From Eudoraea sp. (GTDB lineage Bacteria > Bacteroidota > Bacteroidia > Flavobacteriales > Flavobacteriaceae), in NCBI GenBank assembly GCA_013041785.1, contig JABDRK010000396.1, positions 1-7,587 on the forward strand: a stretch of DNA of 7,587 bases, given 5' to 3'. The notes below the pieces were generated by a model. It saw nothing but the letters and a program-made list of their open reading frames with translations. It was not told where the DNA came from and did not search any database. The position numbers were made by a program, and so were the translations under genes. Shown piece by piece: positions 1-6,775 of the stretch (positions are counted from its first letter, which is position 1; the number at the start of each line of letters is the position of its first letter).

Positions 1-181
1 GTTTATGTTCATTGTGCATGTGATGGCTTTTCAAGGGAGTATCGATGCCAAAATGCTGCAGTAAATTTTTACTGGTCCTTGTGTCTTCCGCCAGTATTAG
101 GTCAACTTCCTGCAGTGTCTTTAGCCCACGTTGCGTGATATCTTCCAGATTGCCTATAGGTGTAGGAACAATATAAAGCAC
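1..181 (-). CDS. rsmI: 16S rRNA (cytidine(1402)-2'-O)-methyltransferase RsmI, N-terminal part (cut by window edge)
   Basis: Sixty codons are visible on the minus strand and the gene runs off the left edge. The translation begins [16 protein letters not shown] and continues with [14 protein letters not shown], the opening strand, glycine loop and AEDTR motif of the RsmI branch of the tetrapyrrole (SAM) methyltransferase fold. The family 2'-O-methylates C1402 of 16S rRNA in the decoding centre, next to the N4-methylation made by RsmH; it acts in the cytoplasm on the small ribosomal subunit. The start is GTG at 181-179: an in-frame TAA lies at 202-200 and the six codons between hold no ATG, GTG or TTG, so no longer form is possible. 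A purine-rich AGAAGG abuts the GTG, closer than a working Shine-Dalgarno would be. The 226-residue gene lies upstream on the same strand, but a terminator lies between them, so rsmI probably has its own promoter. Confidence 0.93.
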   Translation of the reverse strand, partial: MLYIVPTPIGNLEDITQRGLKTLQEVDLILAEDTRTSKNLLQHFGIDTPLKSHHMHNEHK

Positions 182-204
182 CTTCTTGTAAGGGTTAGGT
201 TACT

Positions 205-248
205 TAAAATAAGAAGCCGAAAGTTCTCAGTATAAGTAACTTCCGGCT
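205..248 (-). terminator. Rho-independent terminator after the 226-residue gene (minus strand)
   Basis: Read on the minus strand, AGCCGGAAGTT (248-238) pairs with AACTTTCGGCT (225-215) as an 11-bp stem with a 12-base loop, followed by the T-rich TCTTATTTTA (214-205). The only non-Watson-Crick pair is G-U on the minus strand; on the plus strand it would be an A-C mismatch, and no T run follows on that side. Strand and position, 25 bases past the stop at 273, fit termination of the upstream minus-strand gene. Confidence 0.75.
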
Positions 249-272
249 AAATGCTATCAAGACTGAATCCTT

Positions 273-953
273 TTATACAAACCGTCGTTCAATAAGGGCC
301 ATAAATCGGGATTCATATTCTTCTTTGCCTTCCCAATTATTATAATCGGGTTTAATCAGATTTTCAATAAACGCACGTGAGCGCTCTTCAGAATCGATGG
401 TGTTTAGCTGAGAAATAACCCGATTAAAATCTTCAGCGCTATCCCGAAACAAATGTTTTACAAAAGCCAGGCGGTCGTTCAGGTCTACCTTGATCTTGCG
501 ATCCGCCAATCGGTCGTTTAGGGATTTGGCTTCGGGCTGTTCATCCTCCTCAAGTGGATTGAGGATTTCCTTATCTGCCTTAACCGGTTCTGATTTAGCT
601 ACAAATTCACGAAATACCTGTTCCGCTTCTGCTGCCGAAGGCATTTCCGAAATCATGTGTTTGATGGTGTCCATCCCAGGCGTCATTATGTCCTCTTCAT
701 GGGGATTATTTTCCGGAACAGAACGGTTTTCACTCATAACAGCCGTAGCCAGTGTTTCAAATTTTGACGCCAGTACATTTTTGGAAACATCAACCTGAAT
801 ATCGTCCAGCTTTTCCTCAATAAACTTGAGGACAGCCAGCTTTTCATACAGGTTTTTAGCGCTCTCGTATAACCGAGGCAGATCCTTGTCCTCCTGGGAA
901 GTCAGGATCTCCGTAGCCATTTTGACAAGTTCTTCTTTTAATTTCCTTTTCAT
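273..953 (-). CDS. Uncharacterised acidic protein of a Bacteroidota-type family (226 aa)
   Basis: Complete open frame from ATG at 953 to TAA at 275-273. I recognise no named domain and assign no function. There is no signal peptide or membrane segment, so it is probably cytoplasmic. Residues 1-73 look helical and charged. Residues 74-143 are rich in Glu, Pro and Asn and probably a flexible linker. Residues 144-226 look like a compact C-terminal domain with LNDRLA twice (145-150 and 158-163), then FVKHLF (164-169), a segment around DFNRVISQLN (175-184), and KPDYNNWEGKEEYESRF (201-217). From memory, this C-terminal part resembles hypothetical proteins common in Flavobacteriia. The start is firm because GGGAGGAGG sits about eight bases upstream of the ATG, which is rare in this window. 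The gene is divergent from tdk and followed by its own terminator, so it appears monocistronic. Being a real gene is well supported; the role is unknown. Confidence 0.85.
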   Translation of the reverse strand: MKRKLKEELVKMATEILTSQEDKDLPRLYESAKNLYEKLAVLKFIEEKLDDIQVDVSKNVLASKFETLATAVMSENRSVPENNPHEEDIMTPGMDTIKHMISEMPSAAEAEQVFREFVAKSEPVKADKEILNPLEEDEQPEAKSLNDRLADRKIKVDLNDRLAFVKHLFRDSAEDFNRVISQLNTIDSEERSRAFIENLIKPDYNNWEGKEEYESRFMALIERRFV

Positions 954-960
954 CTTTTTA

Positions 961-970
961 ACCTCCTCCC
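961..970 (-). promoter_or_regulatory. Strong Shine-Dalgarno of the 226-residue gene
   Basis: The minus strand reads GGGAGGAGGT, then seven bases (TAAAAAG), then ATG at 953. It is a near-ideal anti-16S match at ordinary spacing, and it fixes the start codon. No other start in the window has a comparable site. Confidence 0.75.
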
Positions 971-995
971 GCAGGTATAGGTCTTTCTTTTTTAA

Positions 996-1043
996 TACTT
1001 TTATACTTTCCCCAATCTTAAAACGCCAGGGAATTTACTTTCG
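996..1043 (+). promoter_or_regulatory. Candidate promoter region for tdk with three TACTTT elements
   Basis: The divergent spacer holds TACTTTTA (996-1003), TACTTTCC (1004-1011) and TACTTTCG (1036-1043). The last lies 14 bases before the tdk ATG and is the best candidate for a Bacteroidota -7 element (TAnnTTTG), with one mismatch. I see no convincing TTTG about 20 bases upstream of any of the three, so the promoter call is tentative. The promoter for the divergent minus-strand gene must lie in the same spacer but is not recognisable to me. Confidence 0.4.
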
Positions 1044-1057
1044 TCTAAAATTACAAA

Positions 1058-1702
1058 ATGTTTCTCGAAAACACTGTTAATCACAAAGAACAATTCGGGT
1101 GGATTGAAGTCATCTGCGGTTCCATGTTTTCGGGCAAAACCGAAGAATTGATCCGTCGGTTAAAGCGTGCTCAATTCGCCAGGCAGAAAGTCGAGATATT
1201 CAAACCTATAGTAGATACGAGATATCACGAGGAAAAGGTTGTCTCCCACGATGAAAACGAAATACGGTCTACGCCGGTGCCGGCGGCAGCTAACATCAGA
1301 CTTCTGGCAGACGACTGTGATGTAGTGGGTATAGACGAGGCCCAATTCTTTGATGATGAGATTGTTACCGTGTGCAATGATCTGGCAAATATGGGGATAC
1401 GCGTAGTAGTTGCCGGCCTGGATATGGATTTTAAGGGAAACCCATTTGGTCCGATGCCAGCCCTTATGGCTACCGCTGAATATGTAACCAAGGTGCACGC
1501 AATATGTACGCGGACCGGGAATCTGGCAAACTACAGCTTTCGTAAATCCAGCAACAATGATCTCGTACTATTGGGAGAAATAGAGGAATACGAACCTTTG
1601 AGTCGCGCTGCTTTCTATAAAGCGATGCTAAGAGAAAAAATTAGCCATTTGGATGTGGAAGCCGAAGAAGTGCAAAACACCAAAAAGGATACGAATGTCT
1701 GA
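1058..1702 (+). CDS. tdk: Thymidine kinase (type II, TK1-like)
   Basis: Phosphorylates thymidine to dTMP with ATP in cytoplasmic pyrimidine salvage. The 214 residues match the usual length of bacterial type II enzymes. The P-loop GSMFSGKT is at residues 21-28. The DEAQFF segment is at 93-98 (Walker B Asp93, catalytic Glu94). [12 protein letters not shown] at 120-131 and the lasso-type loop around NYSFRK (158-163) with EYEPLSR follow. The family's four-cysteine zinc knuckle is nearly gone: only Cys150 remains, the partner position being Thr153, and the second pair is replaced by SRAAF. I believe this is normal for flavobacterial homologues. The ATG at 1058 is chosen because it gives a full N-terminus; the next Met (residue 23) lies inside the P-loop. 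The stop overlaps the alr start, so the two are almost certainly co-transcribed. No Shine-Dalgarno is seen. Confidence 0.96.
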   Translation: MFLENTVNHKEQFGWIEVICGSMFSGKTEELIRRLKRAQFARQKVEIFKPIVDTRYHEEKVVSHDENEIRSTPVPAAANIRLLADDCDVVGIDEAQFFDDEIVTVCNDLANMGIRVVVAGLDMDFKGNPFGPMPALMATAEYVTKVHAICTRTGNLANYSFRKSSNNDLVLLGEIEEYEPLSRAAFYKAMLREKISHLDVEAEEVQNTKKDTNV

Positions 1703-2801
1703 TCCCAAAGAAACCATCCTCGAAATTGACCTGGGGGCCCTGGAGCACAACTATCATTTTCTTAAATCGCGGCTAAATCCAAACACTAAATTCCTGGCAG
1801 TGGTAAAAGCATTTGCCTATGGGAGTGAAGCCATAGCTATTGCCAAAAAAATGGAAGCCCTGGGGGTAGATTATTTTGCAGTGGCCTATACAAAAGAGGG
1901 AGCCATCTTGCGGGATCAAGGCATAACGACTCCCATACTGGTCTTACATCCGCAACCTGTAAATTTCCCCGAACTTATAGACAGATGTCTTGAACCCAGC
2001 CTGTATTCTGCCAGGGTGCTGAAGGCATTTATGGAAGCCGCGAAGGATTCCCATCAAACAGATTACCCTGTACACTTAAAATTCAACACCGGATTAAACC
2101 GGCTGGGATTCTGGGAAAATGATGTGGCCCATGTTACCGCTCGGCTCAAGGATTGTAAAGAACTCAAAGTGGTTTCCTTATTTTCGCATTTGGCCGCCTC
2201 CGATGATGTAACCGAGGGAGCGTTCAACAAAAGACAAATCGAACGTTTTACTGCAATCACAAAAAAACTTGAAAACATCTGGGAACATAAGCCAATGTAT
2301 CACTTATTGAACACTTCCGGAATCCTGAATTACCCGGAAGGGCAGTTTGATATGGTGAGAAGCGGAATAGGATTGTACGGCTACAGCAATGACCCCAGTA
2401 TCGATAAAAAACTAAAGGCCGTGGGAACGCTTAAAACGGTCATTTCACAGATTCACAACATAGCGGCTGAAGAAACAGTTGGCTATAACCGGGCGTATAC
2501 AGCTCCGGGATTCCGCAAAATAGCTACTTTACCCTTAGGACATGCTGACGGTATAGGTCGGATTTACGGAAACGCGCGTGGCACGGTGATGATCAATGGA
2601 AAGCAAGCCCCCATCATCGGCAATGTATGTATGGATATGCTGATGGTAGATATCACCGGCATCCCCTGCCAGGAAGGGGATGAAGTGGTCCTTTTTGGCA
2701 AGGGGCACTCAGCAGAAGAGGTGGCTGCCGGAGCGAGTACCATATCTTACGAACTGCTTACCGGCATCTCTCAACGGGTGAAGCGGATCATTCTATCATG
2801 A
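1695..2801 (+). CDS. alr: Alanine racemase (PLP-dependent)
   Basis: Interconverts L- and D-alanine, supplying D-alanine for peptidoglycan stem peptides; cytoplasmic. The 368 residues fit the family. The PLP Schiff-base lysine is Lys38 in VVKAFAYG (the common form is KANAYG). Lys129 and Arg136 lie in [22 protein letters not shown] (221-229) carries Arg222, expected to contact the pyridine nitrogen. GYNR (263-266) carries Tyr264, expected to be the second catalytic base from the partner subunit. [10 protein letters not shown] and [14 protein letters not shown] close the C-terminal beta domain. A start at 1653 in the same frame would add 14 residues inside tdk; ATG at 1695 is preferred because [16 protein letters not shown] begins just before the family's first strand. 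The start and the tdk stop share ATGTCTGA (1695-1702), which suggests coupled translation. Confidence 0.96.
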   Translation: MSDPKETILEIDLGALEHNYHFLKSRLNPNTKFLAVVKAFAYGSEAIAIAKKMEALGVDYFAVAYTKEGAILRDQGITTPILVLHPQPVNFPELIDRCLEPSLYSARVLKAFMEAAKDSHQTDYPVHLKFNTGLNRLGFWENDVAHVTARLKDCKELKVVSLFSHLAASDDVTEGAFNKRQIERFTAITKKLENIWEHKPMYHLLNTSGILNYPEGQFDMVRSGIGLYGYSNDPSIDKKLKAVGTLKTVISQIHNIAAEETVGYNRAYTAPGFRKIATLPLGHADGIGRIYGNARGTVMINGKQAPIIGNVCMDMLMVDITGIPCQEGDEVVLFGKGHSAEEVAAGASTISYELLTGISQRVKRIILS

Positions 2802-2877
2802 CTTTTTAACATTTCTTCACGATTTTGGCTTTTTTGCTTATTTTCAGCCAGTTAATAACCAAATAAAGAACACTAAC

Positions 2878-3279
2878 ATGTTTAAAGAATTCAAGAATTT
2901 TATTATGACTGGCAACGTCATTGATTTTGCAGTTGCCGTGATCATGGCCGGGGCCATTGGTCTGGTCATCAATGGCTTTGTAGCCGACATTATTATGCCC
3001 ATCGTAGGGGAATTTGCGGGGGGTATGGATTTTGCCAACCTGAAATATGTACTTACTGAAGCCTCAGGTGTGGAAGGAGAAGCAGGTTATACAGCGGAGA
3101 ATGCCATTCGCTGGGGTGCCTGGATAAATACCATTGTAAATCTGATCATTGTTGGATTTGTAATGTTCCTAATAGTTAAGGCGTACAACAAAACCAAGAA
3201 ACCGCCAGCTCCACCTGCTCCCAAAGGTCCGTCACAGGAAGAATTGCTTGGAGAGATACGGGACCTGCTTAAGAAATAG
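2878..3279 (+). CDS. mscL: Large-conductance mechanosensitive channel MscL
   Basis: Homopentameric inner-membrane channel (by family knowledge) that opens near lytic membrane tension to release solutes on hypo-osmotic shock. The 133 residues match the usual length. Residues 1-11 (MFKEFKNFIMT) form the amphipathic N-terminal helix; GNVIDFAVAVI starts TM1 (about 13-43), which includes ADIIMP (36-41). A periplasmic loop spans about 45-76, TM2 about 78-104, then a Pro/Ala linker (108-118) and the C-terminal helix SQEELLGEIRDLLKK typical of the family. Aligned by eye to the E. coli protein (offset of two), pore-constriction Gly22 is Ala20 here and Gly26 is Ala24. It starts 76 bases after alr with no terminator between, so read-through from tdk-alr is likely. 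I see no promoter matching consensus in that gap, and no Shine-Dalgarno. Confidence 0.96.
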   Translation: MFKEFKNFIMTGNVIDFAVAVIMAGAIGLVINGFVADIIMPIVGEFAGGMDFANLKYVLTEASGVEGEAGYTAENAIRWGAWINTIVNLIIVGFVMFLIVKAYNKTKKPPAPPAPKGPSQEELLGEIRDLLKK

Positions 3280-3328
3280 ACAACGACGCCCTTTTAAGGG
3301 TACCGCTACACTACATATCCAAATTAAA

Positions 3329-3367
3329 CCGCCGGTTTGCCTGCTAAGCAGACCGGCGGATTTTTTT
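3329..3367 (+). terminator. Strong Rho-independent terminator after mscL
   Basis: CCGCCGGTTTGC (3329-3340) pairs with GCAGACCGGCGG (3348-3359) as a 12-bp GC-rich stem with one G-U pair and a seven-base loop, followed by A and seven T (3361-3367). It lies 50 bases after the mscL stop and ends the tdk-alr-mscL transcript. Confidence 0.92.
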
Positions 3368-3416
3368 GTGTTATTTGTAACGAAAGATTTCCGGATTATG
3401 ATGAAGTTGTGCAGGG

Positions 3417-3448
3417 TTTGTTCATGTAAAGTGCTTGAGGTACTTTTA
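3417..3448 (+). promoter_or_regulatory. Candidate Bacteroidota-type promoter for asd
   Basis: TTTG (3417-3420), then 20 bases, then TACTTTTA (3441-3448) fits the primary sigma factor consensus TTTG-N19-21-TAnnTTTG, with the final G replaced by A. It sits between the mscL terminator and the asd ATG at 3469, leaving a short leader. The spacing match makes this the best promoter in the window, though it is a sequence match only. Confidence 0.6.
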
Positions 3449-3468
3449 CGCCCTAATCTGAAATTAAA

Positions 3469-4458
3469 ATGAGAGTAGCCATTGTTGGGGCCACCGGTAT
3501 GGTAGGCGAGGTGATGTTAAAGGTCCTTGCGGAACGAGCCTTCCCTGTCACTGAATTATACCCTGTAGCTTCCGAAAGATCGGTAGGAAAAGAAATCCAG
3601 TATGCGGGAAAATCCCACACGGTTATTGGCCTTGCTCAGGCAGTTTCGCTCAAACCGGATTTAGCCATCTTTTCTGCCGGGGGAAACACCTCCCTGGAAT
3701 GGGCGCCGAAATTTGCTGAAGTAGGGACTACGGTGATCGATAATTCCTCTGCCTGGAGAATGGATCCGACCAAAAAACTGATCGTTCCTGAAATTAATGC
3801 CGCTGCGCTTACAGAGAACGACAAGATTATTGCCAATCCCAATTGTTCTACCATACAACTGGTTATGATCCTTGCGCCTTTGCACGCCAAATACAAAATG
3901 AAACGCGTTGTGGTATCCACGTACCAGTCGGTTTCAGGGACTGGCGTAAAAGCCGTGCAGCAGCTGGAAAACGAAATTGCCGGAACTGAAGGGGAAATGG
4001 CCTATCCCTACCCGATTAACCGTAATGCATTGCCGCATTGCGATGTGTTCCTGGAAAACGGGTATACCAAAGAGGAAATGAAACTCGCCAGGGAACCCCA
4101 AAAGATTCTGGACGACCGTACTTTTTCAATAACTGCCACAGCGGTAAGAATCCCTACTTCTGGAGGGCATTCCGAATCGGTAAATGTGGAATTTGAAAAT
4201 GATTTCAACCTTGAAGACGTCCGTCGCCTGCTTCATGAAACTCCGGGCGTGGTAGTGCAGGACAATCCGGAAACCAATACCTATCCCATGCCTGTATATG
4301 CCCATGATAAGGATGACGTATTTGTGGGACGCATCAGGAGAGACGAAACCCAGCCTAACTCGCTTAATCTTTGGATAGTTGCGGACAATTTACGAAAAGG
4401 AGCCGCTACCAATGCCATCCAGATTGCTGAGTATCTTGCCGGAAAACAACTCCTCTAG
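3469..4458 (+). CDS. asd: Aspartate-semialdehyde dehydrogenase
   Basis: Reduces L-aspartyl phosphate with NADPH to aspartate semialdehyde, the branch point toward lysine/diaminopimelate and toward threonine and methionine; cytoplasmic. The 329 residues are typical of the family. The nucleotide-binding GATGMVG is at residues 7-13. SAGGNTS (69-75) and DNSSAWR (91-97) follow. The catalytic cysteine is Cys126 in NPNCSTIQ, with Gln153 in STYQSVSGTG. Arg227 and the general base His234 lie in RIPTSGGHSES. The C-terminal VADNLRKGAATNAIQIAE is the usual ending. Every expected active-site residue is present. It sits behind its own candidate promoter and the mscL terminator, so it is probably transcribed separately from tdk-alr-mscL. 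No Shine-Dalgarno precedes the ATG. Confidence 0.97.
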   Translation: MRVAIVGATGMVGEVMLKVLAERAFPVTELYPVASERSVGKEIQYAGKSHTVIGLAQAVSLKPDLAIFSAGGNTSLEWAPKFAEVGTTVIDNSSAWRMDPTKKLIVPEINAAALTENDKIIANPNCSTIQLVMILAPLHAKYKMKRVVVSTYQSVSGTGVKAVQQLENEIAGTEGEMAYPYPINRNALPHCDVFLENGYTKEEMKLAREPQKILDDRTFSITATAVRIPTSGGHSESVNVEFENDFNLEDVRRLLHETPGVVVQDNPETNTYPMPVYAHDKDDVFVGRIRRDETQPNSLNLWIVADNLRKGAATNAIQIAEYLAGKQLL

Positions 4459-4484
4459 CTGCAGTGGTCCAAATTTCCTGTTAA

Positions 4485-4520
4485 AGCTCCCCCTGACAGG
4501 AGGCTTCTTGGTATTTTTAT
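4485..4520 (+). terminator. Possible weak terminator between asd and the peptidase gene
   Basis: AGCTCC (4485-4490) can pair with GGA-GCT (4499-4505, one bulged G) around an eight-base loop, followed by a T-rich stretch with five T at 4514-4518. CCTGT (4477-4481) with ACAGG (4496-4500) is a competing stem. The hairpin is imperfect and the T run is several bases away, so attenuation or no function is equally possible. Confidence 0.3.
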
Positions 4521-4550
4521 GGTAATTTAGGGCGACAAATTTCCAGATAT

Positions 4551-6704
4551 ATGAAAAAATATACCCTATTCCTCATTGTCCTCGTAATAATTGCCTGCGA
4601 CACAACCACAAAAAATGAACCTATTGCCGTGAATTATCCAGAAACACGTCAGGGAGATACGACTGACACCTATTTTGGAACCGAAGTAAAAGACCCATAC
4701 AGATGGTTGGAAGACGACCGAAGCGAAGAAACCGAAGCCTGGGTGAAGGAACAGAACCTCGTGACTTTTGGATATTTGGACAATATTCCTTTCCGGGAGG
4801 ACCTTAAAAACAGGTTGGAAAAGCTCTGGAACTTTGAAAAGCTCAGTACCCCATTTAAAGAAGGGGACTATACCTATTTCTATAAAAACGACGGGCTTCA
4901 AAACCAGTATGTGGTATACCGGCAGAAAGAAGGGGAAGAACCGGAAGTGTTCCTCGATCCCAATACCTTCTCAGAAGACGGAACGACCTCCCTGGCTGGC
5001 CTGAGCTTCACCAAAGACGGCAGTCTTGCTGCTTATTCCATTTCAGAAGGCGGAAGTGACTGGAGAAAAGTTATTGTAATGAATACTGCAGACAAGGTCA
5101 TAGTTGAAGACACCCTGGTAGATGTCAAATTCAGTGGAATCTCCTGGAAAGGCAATGAAGGGTTCTACTACTCGAGTTATGACAAACCCAAGGGAAGTGA
5201 GTTGTCTGCTAAAACCGACCAGCATAAAGTATACTACCACAAACTGGGCACAACCCAGGAAGAAGACGAATTGATTTACGGGGGTTCTCTGGAAGAGAAA
5301 CACCGCTATATTTCAGCCAGCGTTACAGAGGATGAGAACTACCTCATTATATATCCGAGTACCTCAACCTCAGGGAATAAGATGTTGATCAGAAATCTAA
5401 AAGATCCCAACGGGCTGTTTGTAACTGCCTTAGACAATACGGAAAGTGATAGCTATGTCCTGGATAATAAGGGGAGTACACTATATATCGTCACTAACCT
5501 GAATGCTCCTAATCAAAAGATTGTAAAAACTGATGCGATGAATCCCCAACCGGAAAACTGGTCCGATCTTATCCCGGAAACCGAGCATGTGCTCAGTCCC
5601 AGTACCGGAGGAGGAAATATCTTTGCGGAATACATGGTTGATGCCATCTCCAAAGTGTTCCAGTATGATTTTGATGGGAAGCTTATCCGGGAGGTAACGC
5701 TGCCAGGCATAGGAAGTGCCGGGGGATTCCGTGGAAAATTGGAAGAAAAAGAACTGTACTTCAACTTCTCCAACTACAACACCCCAAATTCTTCCTTTAA
5801 GTATGATGTAGCAACCGGGGAATATGAACAATACTGGAAGCCCGAGATCGATTTTGATCCGGAAGCCTACGAATCTACGCAGGTATTCTATAACTCAAAA
5901 GACGGCACCAGGGTGCCTATGATCATTACGCATAAGAAAGGCCTGGAACTCGATGGTAAAAATCCTACCATCCTTTACGGATACGGAGGATTCAATATCA
6001 GCCTTACCCCATCCTTTAGTATAATAAATGCCGTATGGATGGAGCAGGGTGGTATATATGCAGTACCTAACCTCAGAGGGGGTGGTGAGTATGGCAAAAA
6101 GTGGCACCAGGCTGGCATAAAAACCAAAAAACAAAATGTTTTTGATGACTTTATCGCAGCTGCGGAATACCTGATTGAAAACAAATACACTTCACAGGAA
6201 TACCTTGCCATACGCGGTGGCTCCAACGGGGGCTTGCTTGTAGGTGCTACCATGACCCAACGCCCGGATCTGATGAAGGTGGCCTTACCTGCTGTAGGGG
6301 TTTTGGATATGTTGCGTTATCATACTTTTACCGCCGGTGCGGGTTGGGCGTATGACTATGGAACATCAGAGGAAAGCGAAGAGATGTTTGCCTACCTCAA
6401 GGGGTATTCACCTGTACATAATGTCAAAGAAGGAAGCGCGTACCCAGCCACATTGATTACTACCGGAGATCATGACGATCGTGTAGTTCCGGCGCACAGT
6501 TTTAAGTTCGCAGCGGAATTACAGTCCAAACAGACCGGGGATAATCCTACCCTGATCCGGATTGAGACCAACGCAGGTCACGGAGCGGGCACACCGGTTA
6601 GCAAAACGATTGAACAATATGCCGACATCTTTGGATTTACGCTTTATAATATGGGATATCAGGAACTTCCCAACCAGGCAGTCATCAGGGAATTTAAAGA
6701 TTAG
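4551..6704 (+). CDS. Prolyl oligopeptidase (S9A), lipoprotein
   Basis: Serine peptidase that cuts short peptides after proline. The 717 residues match the family plus an export signal. Residues 1-15 (KKY, then a hydrophobic run) end in a lipobox VIIAC with Cys16 as the predicted lipidated residue, so the mature enzyme is expected to be membrane-anchored on the periplasmic side; I see no clear surface-export tag after the cysteine. The N-terminal segment includes DPYRWLED (48-55). The middle (about 75-430) is expected to be the beta-propeller gating access. The C-terminal alpha/beta-hydrolase domain has YGYGGF (476-481, oxyanion tyrosine), LRGGGEYG, the nucleophile Ser558 in GGSNGG, Asp642 with Arg644 in GDHDDRVVP, and His677 in AGHGAG. 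The triad is intact. It begins 92 bases after asd; whether it shares asd's transcript is uncertain. A physiological role in peptide nutrition is inference. Confidence 0.96.
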   Translation: MKKYTLFLIVLVIIACDTTTKNEPIAVNYPETRQGDTTDTYFGTEVKDPYRWLEDDRSEETEAWVKEQNLVTFGYLDNIPFREDLKNRLEKLWNFEKLSTPFKEGDYTYFYKNDGLQNQYVVYRQKEGEEPEVFLDPNTFSEDGTTSLAGLSFTKDGSLAAYSISEGGSDWRKVIVMNTADKVIVEDTLVDVKFSGISWKGNEGFYYSSYDKPKGSELSAKTDQHKVYYHKLGTTQEEDELIYGGSLEEKHRYISASVTEDENYLIIYPSTSTSGNKMLIRNLKDPNGLFVTALDNTESDSYVLDNKGSTLYIVTNLNAPNQKIVKTDAMNPQPENWSDLIPETEHVLSPSTGGGNIFAEYMVDAISKVFQYDFDGKLIREVTLPGIGSAGGFRGKLEEKELYFNFSNYNTPNSSFKYDVATGEYEQYWKPEIDFDPEAYESTQVFYNSKDGTRVPMIITHKKGLELDGKNPTILYGYGGFNISLTPSFSIINAVWMEQGGIYAVPNLRGGGEYGKKWHQAGIKTKKQNVFDDFIAAAEYLIENKYTSQEYLAIRGGSNGGLLVGATMTQRPDLMKVALPAVGVLDMLRYHTFTAGAGWAYDYGTSEESEEMFAYLKGYSPVHNVKEGSAYPATLITTGDHDDRVVPAHSFKFAAELQSKQTGDNPTLIRIETNAGHGAGTPVSKTIEQYADIFGFTLYNMGYQELPNQAVIREFKD

Positions 6705-6722
6705 CAGTCAATATTATCAAAC

Positions 6723-6753
6723 AAAATCCGTTTCTTAGGAGACGGATTTTTTT
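6723..6753 (+). terminator. Strong Rho-independent terminator after the peptidase gene
   Basis: AAAATCCGTTTC (6723-6734) pairs with GAGACGGATTTT (6739-6750) as a 12-bp stem with one G-U pair and a TTAG loop, running into seven T (6747-6753). It lies 18 bases after the peptidase stop and separates that gene from the ABC ATPase gene. Confidence 0.92.
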
Positions 6754-6775
6754 GTATCTGTTTACCAAGGTTTTT

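Noticed and set aside
490..1080. Plus-strand open frames opposite the 226-residue gene and across the divergent spacer
   Set aside because: The serine-rich and aromatic-rich translations are typical of antisense frames; the minus-strand gene has a clear ribosome-binding site and terminator.
1160..1498. Two overlapping minus-strand open frames opposite tdk
   Set aside because: They are antisense to a well-conserved enzyme, overlap each other, and have no recognisable start signals or domains.
2802..2877. Possible separate promoter for mscL
   Set aside because: T-rich blocks and a TTTG exist, but no TAnnTTTG lies 19-21 bases downstream, so I cannot support a promoter; read-through from alr is simpler.
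2844..3038. 64-codon minus-strand open frame opposite mscL
   Set aside because: It is antisense to the conserved MscL N-terminus; its composition mirrors the membrane-segment codons and no terminator or promoter supports it.
3290..3302. Palindrome-like CCCTTTTAAGGG just after mscL
   Set aside because: The loop would be only two bases and the strong terminator follows at 3329, so no role is needed.
3248..3472. 74-codon plus-strand open frame between mscL and asd
   Set aside because: It starts inside mscL, runs through the strong terminator and the asd promoter region, and its translation looks like no protein I know.
1058..4458. Idea of a dedicated cell-wall or osmotic stress operon (tdk, alr, mscL, asd)
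   Set aside because: All four are individually ordinary housekeeping genes, and the terminator after mscL splits them; adjacency alone does not support a new system.
5481..6253. Several minus-strand open frames opposite the prolyl oligopeptidase gene
   Set aside because: They lie antisense to the propeller and catalytic domains, overlap each other, and show no conserved motif.
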